Below, piece by piece: positions 44,850 through 56,527 of a DNA stretch of 64,000 nt; the stretch's first letter is position 1, and each line of letters opens with the position of its first letter. Source of the stretch: Monocercomonoides exilis (Eukaryota > Preaxostyla > Oxymonadida > Polymastigidae); assembly GCA_001643675.2 (NCBI GenBank), contig LSRY02000048.1:124001-188000 (forward strand), given 5' to 3'. Below the pieces are notes generated by a model that was not told where the DNA came from, did not search any database, and was given only the letters and a program-made list of their open reading frames with translations. Both the position numbers and the translations under genes were made by a program.

Positions 44850-46109
44850 TAGACCTGTGCGACAAGTGGCAAATTTTGTCAGTAACTGACACAGGTGACC
44901 GACAAGACAATCTTTTTATGATCATTACCTTAAATTGCTTCTGAACATTTCATTGAAGTGAATTTTTATTATCGAATGAAATCATAAATAATTTTAAAAA
45001 TATTTTTAACGTCATATTTCATTATCAATGGAGTGTTTCATATTTCAATTGAATTTCATATTTATTGAATAAAAAAGATTTGAAACATTAATTTGAAGAG
45101 AGAAAAACTGGAAATCAATTTTTCTTGTATGATAAGTTTGTTAATAAAGATAAAAAAGTTTAAAAGAAATTTTGAACAAATGATTTTATTTGATTTTTAA
45201 ATAATTAATATTACCAAAATAAAATTTTAACTGACAAGATCTGTGAAACATGGAATTTAACATGCCACTGGAAGTCACTTCTGTCACTGAAGTCACCTAA
45301 AGTCAATGATATGAAAATATATGAAAAAGCAATTGAAAAACAAATCATCCTGCTTTGCTGCTGAAATGCATATGATTTCACTTTTTTTGTCAGTCACAAC
45401 CATAACATTTCTGATTGTTATACATATTCTTCAACTTTTATGAACAAAGCGAATGCAAAGCATTAAAACCAACAGAATCGTACTGTTTGAAATATTTGAC
45501 AATAGAACAAACATTCGTGAAACTGAAAATTGAAATGGTATTATCGAAAATTTTATTTATAAAAAATTATTTAGTCTCTTTTTATTTCAACACTGGCAAA
45601 AGTTTATTATTATCTTCGTAAGATGAAAAATGATGAAACAAGTTTATCCTTCGCTGTTTTGAAGAATGTTCGAAGATCTTAAAAATTTTTGATGTTAATG
45701 AAGTCCATGAATTGTTATTTCTTGTTTTGCTGTAACTTAAACGAAAAATGATGTTCCACATTTAACGAGGGGAAATATTTGCGCAAAATTCAGCTTTGAA
45801 GATTTTGGTATGATTAATCCGCAATAAAGAACTATGAGAATCTCTCTGATTTTCAAATTGGAATAAATTTTTGTGTTTTCAATACAACTCATAATGACAG
45901 TGAAAAAATGGAAATAGAAAATAAATAATGAAGTTTGTTTATTTTTTTGAAGAAATTATTGGATTGCAAAGTCATTGCCTATTGTTTGAGCAATCGACCA
46001 AAAATCAATCCATATCTCTGAACATTTCTTTTTTCGTTGATTTAATTTTCGAAAAAGTTTGGAAATTGATTTTATCATGATAATTTCATTTTTTAAATAA
46101 ATGTCAGTT

Positions 46110-47490
46110 TTATTCTTTGTGAAGTGAGTTAAAAAAACATACTTTTAAAATTTTGTTAATAAGCAATGGACCTAAGATTTTTCGAAACATTGATATAATA
46201 ATTGAATGAGTTTTATGACAATTTTTTGTGATTACAATCCTTTCCTTATTATAATTGAAATGATTTATTAAATCTTGAAACTGTATCTTTCGAACCTTTT
46301 TCATCCATTATTTCATAATCCTTCATTTCGTCCGCCCTTTTTTCTCTTCTTCCATTTCATCATCTCTTTTCTCCCAATATTTTTGTTATTTTCAAAAAGA
46401 CTATCAATCATTCATATTCCATTTTGTCATCAATGTTGGTTGATGAATCTTCCCCAAAACTGAATCAACTGCTCCATCTTTCAACAAGTTGATAACTTTT
46501 TCTGGCTTGTTATTCGTTTTATTAAATTTTCATCTCTGCAATTGTTGCCTTATACAACTGTAATTATATCATGAAGCTATTAAAAAACCGAACAATACAA
46601 CTGATAAACTCTCCAAATTCCAAATACCTCAACGTTCATGATGATATGCAAAAATTCATTTCAGAGAGCTGAAACATTAAAACTATTTCATCATTTGTTT
46701 CTTTTCCACATTATTTTCCCTTTTGATCCACGTTTCTTGACAACCCTTCCAGTTTCCTTTTTGCTTCTCCCATAAAATGCTATTCGTTCACTGTCAAATG
46801 CTCCAATTGGCTTTTATTGAAAGATCTGCGTTCCAAAGAATGCCTTGCTGAATGATCAATGAGATAAGTTAGGTTGCTATGTTCCTGAAGATATTTGATG
46901 ATTTGTGTAAGTTATTTCAAATGCAGAGTTTCTCCAAATTATCAAATCAACAACGAAAAATACTTATCAAAAAATTCTAAAATAAAACAGAAATGTACTC
47001 ATACAAAATTCAATATTGCTCAATGCGAGCAATGCAATTTCTGCTTCTTTTCGAATATCCTCTGTTATTTTGTTCGATGCAATTTTCAGAATGACAGGCA
47101 CACAAATTTGATATATTTCAGTTTTGTAGATGAAACTTTTGGACATATAGTTTTCTCTAAAATCGACAGCATTTTTTCGTTTCTCCCTTCTTTTGTCAGA
47201 TCTTCTTTTGCAATCATCTGCACGAATCTGATGCACAACGATAAATTTTGAAAACAGCTTATCCAATTTCTCATCAAATTTATGAAACCTTAAATGCACT
47301 TCAGTGACAAAATTGCATTCTTCAAAGAAAATCAATTTTTCAACCATTTCGAGTCAAATGTTGCACAGTTGTGAAATAAGAACAAATCATTATTTTTCCT
47401 CATCAATTTCAAAAATCATTTTATTCGGTTCTCATTATATGCTTTATGTCGCTTTTTCTGGAATGTTCCAACTCAGAAAACAATAATTAC
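46110..47490 (-). pseudogene. Helical-repeat (ARM/HEAT-like) family gene, broken
   Basis: Minus strand. Starts near 47490 with LFSELEHSRKSDIKHIM, then a TAA and shifts. The open part at 47347-46967 includes FDEKLDKLFSKFIVVHQIRA and ICVPVILKIASNKITED then RKEAEIALLALSNIEF. A possible intron begins at GTATGAGTAC. The frame resumes near 46892 with LTQIIKYLQEHSNLTYLIDH, LEHLTVNE, a TAG, HFMGEAKRKLEGLSRNVD. The 3' part gives KPEKVINLLKDGAVDSVLGK then IHQPTL near 46480, and VRKIQFQDLINHF near 46290. The order matches, from memory, a very large multicopy oxymonad family of unknown function. Several stops and shifts make it inactive. Confidence 0.65.
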
Positions 47491-47875
47491 GAAAAAAATA
47501 TTAAAATAAAAATCAGTCGACAATAATTATAAAATATCAGCTGCTACACACTAACAAGTCCATTTCGATCTTTTAATGCAGCACTTTCACAAAAAATGCA
47601 TCCATAAAACGTTCATTCTTTTATCTTTCGTATTGGAAGAACAATTGTTTGTAAGAAAGATATTTGCTATTAATGAAAACAAACCAAACTCATGAAAAAA
47701 TTTGTGTTCAGACTATTCTCATGGGAATAAACACTAATATGAAGACAAAACAAAAATAAATCAGAAAATTTTTCATTCATAATATGATGGGAACTATGAT
47801 CAATTGTGTTTTTGCCAAAAATAAAAGATATTTTTTGCGATATGCGAAGCAATAAAATTCAAAAAATATTTCTGT

Positions 47876-47877
<2 letters not shown>

Positions 47878-47940
<63 letters not shown>
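47878..47940. repeat. T63 homopolymer
   Basis: Sixty-three consecutive T about 50 bp inside the right end of the hAT-type element. Confidence 0.95.
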
Positions 47941-47944
<4 letters not shown>

Positions 47945-47999
47945 AGTGACCGACAAAGCAAAAAAATGGCATGTCGAGTCGCACAGGTCTAGTGTGCAC

Positions 48000-48630
48000 C
48001 CTACACATCACAAAAAAAAGCGAATCCAAAATTTTTGACAATATGAAATTTGATTGTGGGATTGATCAAAAATTATTAATAAAAAAATTTTTTTTCAAAA
48101 ATGTTTTATTTCTCAGAATATCATTGATGCAAAAGGTTAATATAACTCTTAAAAGCATTGAATGAATTTGTTAATAAGTAATTATCCTTATATATTAATT
48201 TTAATTTAAAATTGGAATATTTATGGGTGATTTCTCAAAATTGATTTTTTTCAACAAGAAAAAACATTTTCAAAAAATTCGTCCACCCAAAAGTTTTAAA
48301 TTATTTTTATCTATTATTTCTTCATAAAATTAATTACGAACATCGCAAATTGCAAGAGAAGCACAGATGTACCTATGCTGATTTTGTTTTGTTAATTTTA
48401 GCATGTGGATAATTTTAACAATATAAAAGAGAGAATTTCATCATTGAAGAATGGGCTGTGTGGAAAAAGCGATGAGAACAAAACGTTTTATTGCATTTTA
48501 TTGTTTTATTAACAACTTAATTTGCATCGCGGAATTACTCGCAAAATGATAAGACAAAAATATTCTTCAACAAAACTCTTCACACAAGCGGATGAAGATT
48601 AGAAAAAGGAAGATGACAAAAACAAATAAC

Positions 48631-48685
<55 letters not shown>

Positions 48686-49380
48686 CAGAAAGAATAAAAA
48701 CTATGTGGATGGAAATAGAAAGATTATTTGTATTTTTATGAACTGAAGAAAAAATTCTGCCAATGATTCAATACAAAGAAAGATCTGAGCTTTTTTGAAT
48801 ACTGGTTATATTAGACATTGATATTTTGATGTTGCAATTAAATAAGGACTGCAGGTGAATTTATCAACGCAAAGAGTTTTGTGCAAAACGATATTTTTAT
48901 TTCTCCCTTTTAATTTCTCATCAATTTACTCTCCATAACATCTCTTCAAGATTCACATGCTCTGCATCTCCATTAGTTTGGCTTTTAAAGTGTTAAATTT
49001 TAAACTCTAAAAAGTTCACTCAATATTATGTGCTGATTATTTGTGTCAACACAGAATGCTCAAGAAGTTAGAGTCTCAATTTTTGTAATAAACAAATAAA
49101 CAAAGATTTTGATCAAAATGTTTTTTGAATGAAATGAGTCTATTACAAAATAATTAAATTGTGGATTTTCTATCAAACGTTTGTTTCTTCTTTCTTTTGA
49201 CGCTTTTGTTTGTTATACAAAAAATGCGATAATTACTCGTTGTGAAATAATAATAATGAAAATTGAATGATCTGATAATTTTTGTTGAAAAAAAATTATA
49301 ACAACTGATCAAGTGAATTAAACGGCAGCGTAATTAACATTCAATTTTCTTTTTTCTCTTCTTCTTTTCGTCTTCATCAC
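48000..49380. other. AT-rich spacer with A51 tract
   Basis: No supported gene. A run of 51 A lies at 48633-48683. GGGTGATTTCTCAAAATTG at 48225 looks like a solo left end of the GGGT family, but no right partner was found. Confidence 0.5.
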
Positions 49381-49439
49381 CATTTCAAGTTCTGTATGCC
49401 TCCTCTGTCTTCTTCATCCAAACACGAAGCTTCCATTCT

Positions 49440-49990
49440 ATCTATTCCCTTGCGCAACATACAATATATCCGGCAACGGTATTCAGAAATTTTCCCTCAA
49501 CGGTGCACAAAATTGAGAAATTCAGCTGAAAGATCTGACAAACTACTTGAACGTCAACCCTGACACTGTCCGGTAAAATGGCAAAATTCCATCCGAACAA
49601 TTGGATGTGGCAGCACATTGCCAATTTGTTCCAACTTTGATGAATTCTAGCAATATTCCTTTTTTCTTTCCTTGCTTCACAGCTCCACAGTTTCCCAGTT
49701 CCTCAAATCAATATTGCTCTGTGCTTTTCATCCGTATCCTCGATCCTTTCAAAAGCTGTTCAAAGCACTGCTTTCTTCAAGAAGTCACAAATTACACTCT
49801 CCGAGCTATCGTCTCACAAGCACACACTGAATACGTTGCCTTTCAATTCCACTGTTTGTTTTCGCTTTTGACTTGCAACAACATTAGCGTTCATTTCATC
49901 TGCTTACACTCCATGTATTTGCATCTATTTCTAATTATTTTGGAAATTTGCCATATAAAAAAATACAATTTGAATTCCATTAATTGATAT
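49440..49990 (-). pseudogene. Unrecognised decayed coding segment
   Basis: The minus strand reads MCCHIQLFGWNFAILPDSVR and then VDVQVVCQIFQLNFSIL followed by CTVEGKFLNTVAGYIVCC to a stop at 49442. Upstream pieces in other frames look coding. It follows the gene at 50.1-51.2 kb on the same strand and could be its 3' exon; an intron-like start (GTTTGCTTC) occurs where that gene's reading fades. No family is recognised. Confidence 0.3.
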
Positions 49991-50089
49991 TTCGATAGGA
50001 AAATAAAACATTAACAGAACATCAATAAAAATTCAAAAAAAAATCCGTTGAAGAATCGAAAAAGAAAGAAAGAAAAGAGAATGAAGCAA

Positions 50090-51203
50090 ACTTGAAGCTG
50101 GCCAAACGGAACTTTCAGAGGAACTGCAGCGCCGATGCGCGACCAGTCGTTAAGACCAGCCTTTTCCAAATCTCCTTTCTCTCGCGCGCTTTTCACAAGC
50201 CCACACCCAAGCCCAGCCAGCCTCCCCAGCGCCGTCCCTCTTGCCACAGCCCAGTTCTCTCCATGCACCCGCTTTTCCATCCTTTTCTTCTCTTCCCAGC
50301 TCAGCGCAGAAACAAACGCACAGTGCAGCATCTGCACTGCCACCGTCTCCAGCGCTCGCGCTGCTGTCCGCGCCGCAAGCTCCACCGACCGCTCGCACGC
50401 AACAAACCCAACGACCCTCGCGATGAGATGCTTTGCCATCTGGAACAGAACACCGCGCTTCCCCTCAAAGTCAAACGTGATGTTGTGCCCCAGGCAGTTC
50501 GAAAAGAACTGCCCGTGCGGCATACGCGATTGCACCAGTTGGTAGAACAGCTGTGCTATCACAAAGCTATGCTCTGAAATTGGAGAGAGGAAAGCATACA
50601 CTTGTGCTGAGACGGCAGCCCAACCAGGTGCTGGTTGAGGAGATACTCTCTTTGAACACGTTCCACCTGGCGCTGCAGAGCCGACCTGTGTACTCCGCTC
50701 GAAGATCCCTGATCCCGAGCAGAGGTGGAATGCGCAGAATCAGAGGACGGAGCACGCACATACAAAGCAGCAGTGCCGCCGCGGCGCGAAAGGAGGTAGT
50801 TTCCAGACGCGATCTCGATGCCCCCCTGCAGCAGATACGACATCCACCGGAACGCCGACGACGCTGCCAGCGGGCCCACCGAAAGATCCACCGCACACAT
50901 CCGCAGCGACTCCCACTCGTCCACAAACACACAATTCGAAACACTAAACACCCCAATCATCCCTTTCCCGTGGCACACTTGCCCAATCGCATTCGTCGCA
51001 TCCCGCAGAGCAATCGACGGCACACTTTCCTGCGGCACAACCTCCCCTATCGCAACAAACTTGTCCATCCTCTCTCTCTCTCTCTCTGCCTGTCCGAGTT
51101 CAAATGCAACTGCACTCCATCCGATGCTAAACACCCACCCCAGCCCCATTCCCACACACGATTTTTCTCTCTCCGCTCCTCCCAATCTCCGCAAACCCTT
51201 CAC
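50090..51203 (-). CDS. Unrecognised protein in a GC-rich island, one frame break
   Basis: The minus strand carries a long frame with GC-rich third positions, unlike everything around it. It can start at ATG 51068 (MDKFVAIGEVVPQESVPSIA) or further up at 51151 (MGLGWVFSIGWSAVAFELGQ), just across a GA repeat. It continues through FSVSNCVFVDEWESLRMCAV and GIEIASGNYLLSRRGGTAAL to RQVERVQREYLLNQHLVGLP. Near 50600 the frame must change by one base, or an intron must be removed, to reach YAFLSPISEHSFVIAQLFYQ and GQFFSNCLGHNITFDFEGKR. It then runs to VPLKVPFGQLQ near 50096, where GTTTGC may begin an intron. The amino-acid mix looks like a folded soluble protein. I do not recognise a domain. Recent arrival from a GC-richer source or a conserved, highly expressed gene are both possible. 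Confidence 0.5.
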
Positions 51204-51209
51204 TCTCTA

Positions 51210-53060
51210 ACACTTCATCCACTTTTTCCTCTTCTCAAATGGACTCTCCCCAGCGATCATGATGCTCATCATTCAATCAAACAACATCACATTCGCAGTC
51301 AGATTTCCCAAATCTCTTCTCTTGATCCTCCCACGGTTCCACCAGCATTCCCCACAAGTTCATCCTCACCAAAATTATCTGTAAACAATCAGGCGCTTTT
51401 CTCAACCAGAGTCAAACTTCCAGTATTCTGTGACCACTCATTCAGAATCTTCCCTTTTTCTTCTTTTTCATCTTTTTCTTTTTCTTTTTCTTTTATTCTT
51501 CTATTTTAATTCACCTTCTTCTCCATGCTTCATTGAATATCCTCTTGCATTATCACTTCCTCATCCAAAAACACAATCATGCCCGCCTAAGATATTGATT
51601 GCAGCTCCACTCACACTTTCACAAAAGGCAACATAGTTGGATCAAATCGTTTTTTGCTCCGTTGTATCACATCCACGATCGTGTGAGAAAGGATTGATAT
51701 GGAAGTATCATTTATTCTCGAAGTTGCTTCTATCGACAGAAGCGGAGAAAGTTCAACAAAAGAGGGCACGGTTTAAAAGGCTTTCATAACATATCAATGT
51801 TTCATTCTTTTGTGAAGAACAGTGAAGCAAAACAACAAAAATATTAATTGATCTGTTTAAATGGTTGATGCTTGATTTGTAAAAAAGTTCACGAAAATGA
51901 TTGAAGTACCTTCAATGAAAGCAACACGGTTATCCTCGTGTGACTCTTATTGAAGTCCTTGGTAACTGACAAAGCATTCTAATATTCGATTGCAAGTCCC
52001 AATTAAGATTAAGTCGACGATAAAGATTGCAAATCAACTTCACTTCTTTCTTTTCTGTGAACCGAATTTGAGCAGACAACAGCTTTTGAAAAGGCAGGTT
52101 TTGAAGCTTGAAAAAACAGAATGTGTAAGGAATAGCGTGAAGAGTGAAGGGAACATTGCTGAAGTTCTTTGACTTTAATTGCTTTTTACTAAAATGTCTT
52201 TGCAAACATTGGTAACTCTATTGGAGATTTAAATGCAACATTCACAACAAAATCATGCAACGAAAGGTCACACAGCTGCAAAAGCTTGAAGTTTCACAGA
52301 AATGGAAAAAGGATGCAATGGAGTTATTTTAAAAATTGATAAGTGAAAATGAGAAGAAGAACTGTTGAAGAAGAAAAAGATGATGATTATTGAGACAGAT
52401 ATGATGACAGAAGTGTTTTTTGTTTGAGCCAACATTAGACGTATTAAATGACAGCAAAACGAAAAGATCAATCACCGAAACAGAGAATGTTGTGATTGTT
52501 GCTTTCTATCCGTTCTTGTGATACAGAAAAAATAAACTTTCATTTTATCTCATTTCACAAGTCTTTGCTCCATATTGGAGCATAGGCAATTGGTCGAAAT
52601 AATAAGATTGATCATATCCCTTGAATTGTTTATTTTTGAACTTTTTTTTAACAATTTCCAAACTTTTAGAATTTTTGAGATAAAAAAAGTGAAAATAACA
52701 TTTCAAGAATGGTTTTCTTATTTTCAATGTTATAAAAAAATAATCAAATTTCTGATCTTTTGTGGGAAATGATCAAAATTAATAAATGTTCAATAACTTA
52801 TGAACAAAGAATAAAGAAGTCGAAAAAAAGAAATTTACTGTTTTATTAAACAAACTCTATTTCTATAAGCTTAAAAAAAGTTTTTTTTGATGTGTCGTGC
52901 ATGAAAAGCTTGAAAGTCAATATTTTCCCCCATATCTCAAACAACAATTTTCAAAGGTTATTCTATTGTTGATTATGAATAAATCATACATAATAATGAT
53001 ATTAAAATTGTCATTTTTTTCATCATGTTATTAATTCCACTCTGAACAGCGGATAAGATG
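51210..53060. other. Decayed mixed sequence, no supported gene
   Basis: GC content falls gradually after 51.6 kb. Plus-strand pieces (for example VLKLEKTECVRNSVKSEGN near 52110) look coding but have no continuous frame or clear motif. Confidence 0.35.
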
Positions 53061-53594
53061 GAAGATAAACTTAACGCTGTTTATGAAATAAAGGATTTTA
53101 ATTGTATGGAAGAGAGCAAACTTCGAAAAAGATAATTTGGAAGAGAATGTGAAGAGGCTGGATGAGAGGAATTTTTTGGAATGAAATGCAAGAGGAAAGA
53201 ATGGACGAGATAAAACTGGAAAAGTCTTGTCGATAAGGAAGAAGAAATCGTGAACAGAACCATATTAACCACAATGGCAATTAAAAAGAGTCGGATGGAA
53301 AAGAAGTTTATCATCTGTTTGATTTGATATTCCATGAACTGATGCAAAAGAATAATCGAACAGATTGAAGTGACGATGAAGAACCAATGCGTGAAGATAA
53401 ATTGGTCCAGAACACTTGATCTTTGTTTTGATATAAGACATAGATGAAAAGCTGTGTGTGTTCTGGAGCTGAGATATTGGAAATAGAAAATAGAAGAAAA
53501 GAGAGAAAAGATGGAAGGACAAATTGTGGGCTGTTGGAAACAAACCTGAGGCCAGGATAGCCCTTTCGAAACAAGCAGAAAAGAAAAGAAGGTA
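53061..53594. other. Purine-rich possibly coding remnant, split from 54046 by a MITE
   Basis: A purine-biased plus strand similar to other decayed coding regions. The minus strand has a longer hydrophobic frame (53081-53632) that runs into the MITE terminus and looks like an antisense shadow. No family is recognised. Confidence 0.3.
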
Positions 53595-54044
53595 CAGTCA
53601 AAACCGGATATAATCACATCGAATACAATCACATTCGATTATAGTCACATTTTTCCATGCACCGACATTTTTGGCCTATTTTTCATTCATTTTCCATCGA
53701 ATATAATCACAGGGATGAAAATATATAATCACATTTTAAATTATAATGGGTGATTTTTTCAATGAAAAATCGGTTTTTTGATCAAAATTTTCTAAAAAAT
53801 CGATTTTTCAAAATAATGTTAAAATAAGTCTGAATAACATAATAAAACAATAAAAATTGTTATTTCTATTGAAAAATGTGTATTTGTCAAGTTTTTTCAA
53901 AAATAAAAAAATGACCCAGAATTAATTATTTCTAAAATAAAATTTCATTTTTTTCTGTGTTAAGTCACATCGCTTATAATCACAATCGGATATAATCACA
54001 AAAAGTCCTGCAAAAACCGATGTGATTATATCCGGTTTTGACTG
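53595..54044. mobile_element. 450-bp MITE, TA-target (pogo/Tc-like)
   Basis: The ends are CAGTCAAAACCGGATATAAT and its perfect inverted complement; the match runs on to CACATCG. TA flanks both sides (53593-53594 and 54045-54046). Internal repeats of TATAATCACA occur. Same family and same 450-bp length as 29642-30091. Non-coding. Confidence 0.9.
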
Positions 54045-54046
54045 TA

Positions 54047-54303
54047 CTGGATGAACATACTCCCCATGAAGTGGTGGCGACTGAAGGCGCTGACGCAACA
54101 GGAAACAGAGGCTGGAGGGCTTGGCTTTTGGAAATACGAGGAAATGTGATGGAGACGGAGATAGAGAATTTTGAAACAACACAGTATAATTGTGCGAGAA
54201 GAGAAGAAGAAAGAAGAGGAGGACGATCGAAAAAGGTTAAGAAAAAGAGGCATTTGATATATGGAATACAGAAAAAAAACAAGGTGACTTTGTTAGTTTG
54301 TTA
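54047..54303 (+). pseudogene. Unrecognised 3' coding remnant
   Basis: After removal of the MITE and one TA, a plus-strand frame reads ETSRKEKKVLDEHTPHEVVA then TEGADATGNRGWRAWLLEIR and a basic tail to a stop at 54302. A TGA lies about 30 bp upstream of the junction. The residue mix is protein-like, but no family is recognised. The MITE evidently landed in older coding sequence. Confidence 0.35.
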
Positions 54304-54304
54304 A

Positions 54305-55045
54305 TACTTTTTAGTCATTAATAATAAAATATCCAGATTCTGTCATCTTGGTTTTTTTATATTTTTAATTTCATTGTCAACTTTTTTCAAATCTTCAATA
54401 ACAATTCATTTATGTTATTTCTTTTATTCTTTAACAATGCTTTCTTATTTTTATCCAGGTTTCTGTGTAGCGTATAAAGACAAAACAAAAAACACAGAAG
54501 AAACAGGGTGTAAAAATCCCCTTTAAAACAAGATAGATAGATAAACGCTTTTACAAAGGCTCTGAGTTGAATTATAGAGAATCACCTCATATTGAAAACT
54601 TTTAATCCAACATTTCACCATTTTTGAAGAAATTTTTATTAAAGAGATAAAAAAAAAGTTCAATGAATGTGTTTGTTTTTAAAAAAATTTTATGAAAAAA
54701 AAACGATGTGTCTAGAAAAAAACTTTTTTCCATGGAGGAGGAATGGCACGCAGCTTTTTCTGAAGTGTGAAATTCGATTTTTTGGGTGGAACAGCTGTGA
54801 ACTGCTGAGTTGTTTGGTAAATCTGGCTGTTCCTGACTTGAAAAAAAATTTGTAATTCCTCCTTCTTCATTCTGCGTCTACAAAATGTTGAAGCAATATG
54901 TGTTTGTGTATTTGTGTGGTCTCTATTTCTTTTCATTTTATTATCTTTTTACTACAGGTGTGATAGAGGTCTGCCATTTGGTTTGCCTCTTGAAGGAACC
55001 GTTAATGTGTTGCACAATCTGTATTTCTATTTTTTTCCGTATTCT
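54305..55045. other. AT-rich spacer
   Basis: No supported gene. Confidence 0.4.
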
Positions 55046-55049
55046 CTTT

Positions 55050-55640
55050 CTCAACAGTGTGAAGCTGGAGATGTTTCGCCACAGAAAAATTTTTCGATTA
55101 TCCGGGTGCATGGGTTTGCAAAAACAGCGGAGAAGGGGATGGGGGCAATGAAAATTGTGATTGTGAGGGGTGCAGTGTAGAGACGAGGGGCTGCAGCAGA
55201 ATTTTGTTTTTTCATCTCAATGGCAGTTATTGGCTGTTGTGGCAGCTCCAGCGCAAATACGAATGATTTTGTTGGATGCTCATCTTCAGACCAAAGATTT
55301 GCCGTTATTTCAGCCAGCAAAAATATTTCGACTCCAACAGATATCACAAACACACCTGGCAAAGAACTTACCATTACGTTGTCCAAGTCGAAGAAAGAGA
55401 GAATTCGTCCCAATCACACTAACTGTCTTCCCTTTCCCAACAAGAGAAATCTTCTTTTCCCCAACACTGATCGTCGCTCCTTCGCTCAAACACTTTCCAC
55501 TTTGCAAATTGATTGCCTAACTCATCTTTGCTATGCTCAAGTCCACCACATGCCCCACTATCTCGCATGGTGCTGATCGATTTTCCCACACAAATCACAA
55601 ATGTCATCTCCACCCACCCCAACATGCCGATCCTTTATCC
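55050..55640 (-). pseudogene. Surface-type repeat protein fragment
   Basis: The minus strand reads LQSGKCLSEGATISVGEKKI then SLVGKGKTVSVIGTNSLFL. After a frame change it reads MGRILSFFDLDNVMVSSLPG and VFVISVGVEIFLLAEI. The blocks SVGEKKISLVGKGK and VIGTNSL followed by GVFVISVG are, from memory, typical of beta-helix repeat proteins of oxymonads. The frame changes and lack of ends make it a fragment. It may be a different subfamily from the gene at 41.5-44.6 kb. Confidence 0.5.
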
Positions 55641-55774
55641 GCTCCATCAACAATCCCTTCTTTTTCGTGTGCTGATATTACCAGCTGCTCCCAGTATAAT
55701 TACAGGCATCGCACATTCTCTTCTCATCTGTATTCGTTCTGAAACATGCTTTGAACGGATTCTCTGACTCTCAA

Positions 55775-56527
55775 TAAAGGCTGTAATAATCTGCATGTTC
55801 TACATCATGCCCATATAGTGGATAGACCGAACATTTGCATCATTGAAGAAGAAGAAATAGCAATAAAGGTTATTGCTCGGAGTTGTTTGATTGTTTGAAT
55901 AGAAAAACAATACTCCACCTCTTGTTAATGCATTGAACGAAATATGCTGAAAGTTCCTCTTTTTGAATTGTGTGGAAGGAACTGAAGCACAACACACACC
56001 TCAACAAAATCTATTTGAAAGAGAGAATAAAGTGAATAAGCACTCAAACACTTAAGTTCTTCCTCCACTAAAACTGTCATTTCCTATTCTGTAAAATCAA
56101 AAAACTGAATAAAAAATATTTAACAGTTTGATAGTAAAATTTAAACTATTTTGAACAATTGTTCATAAATCTTCAATCCATCGTTGTGTTATATAATATT
56201 TATCACATGATTTCATTAAAGGTTCCTATGAAAACAATAAATGCACGAATAAAATATTTTTGTGAAAAGAACAGCATACGAATAGTTTTTTAACATTATC
56301 AGATAACATTAGATAAATAAAAATGATTTAAACAAAAATCACACAAACGAAATTAATGGAAAAAATTTGCAGAGTCAAAAATAGAATTTTTTATTCTTTG
56401 CGATCTGTTAGAAAATATTATGGGTTGAGGAAAAATAATAAAAATATCAAGTTTTTGATGGAAGAATTTCAGCTTTTTCCACCAGATGTTTGTTTGCAAT
56501 AATTATAAATATTAATTATAAGCGAGG
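55775..56527. other. AT-rich spacer
   Basis: No supported gene. Confidence 0.4.

Larger units (their letters stand above)
44850..47991. mobile_element. 3.1-kb hAT-type element carrying a host gene fragment
   Basis: The left end TAGACCTGTGCGAC and the right end GTCGCACAGGTCTA are perfect inverted complements. GTGTGCAC directly flanks both (44842-44849 and 47992-47999), an exact 8-bp duplication as made by hAT transposases. Subterminal GTGACCGACAA occurs near both ends (about 44903 and 47946, direct orientation). No transposase motifs were found inside. The interior instead holds a decayed helical-repeat gene on the minus strand and a T63 tract near the right end. A non-autonomous hAT with captured host sequence is the simplest reading; a decayed autonomous element that later received the gene is the alternative. 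Confidence 0.85.

Noticed and set aside
48225-48245. Further GGGT-family MITE
   Set aside because: Only a left end (GGGTGATTTCTCAAAA) is present. No inverted partner or 4-bp duplication was found nearby.
50553-51509. 318-codon plus-strand ORF
   Set aside because: Very rich in Arg, His and Pro with a Ser/Phe tail, and antisense to a natural-looking minus-strand protein. It is a shadow of GC-rich coding DNA.
53081-53632. 183-codon hydrophobic minus-strand ORF
   Set aside because: Runs into the MITE terminus, has no recognisable segments beyond Phe/Ser/Leu runs, and is antisense to purine-biased DNA. Probably a shadow.
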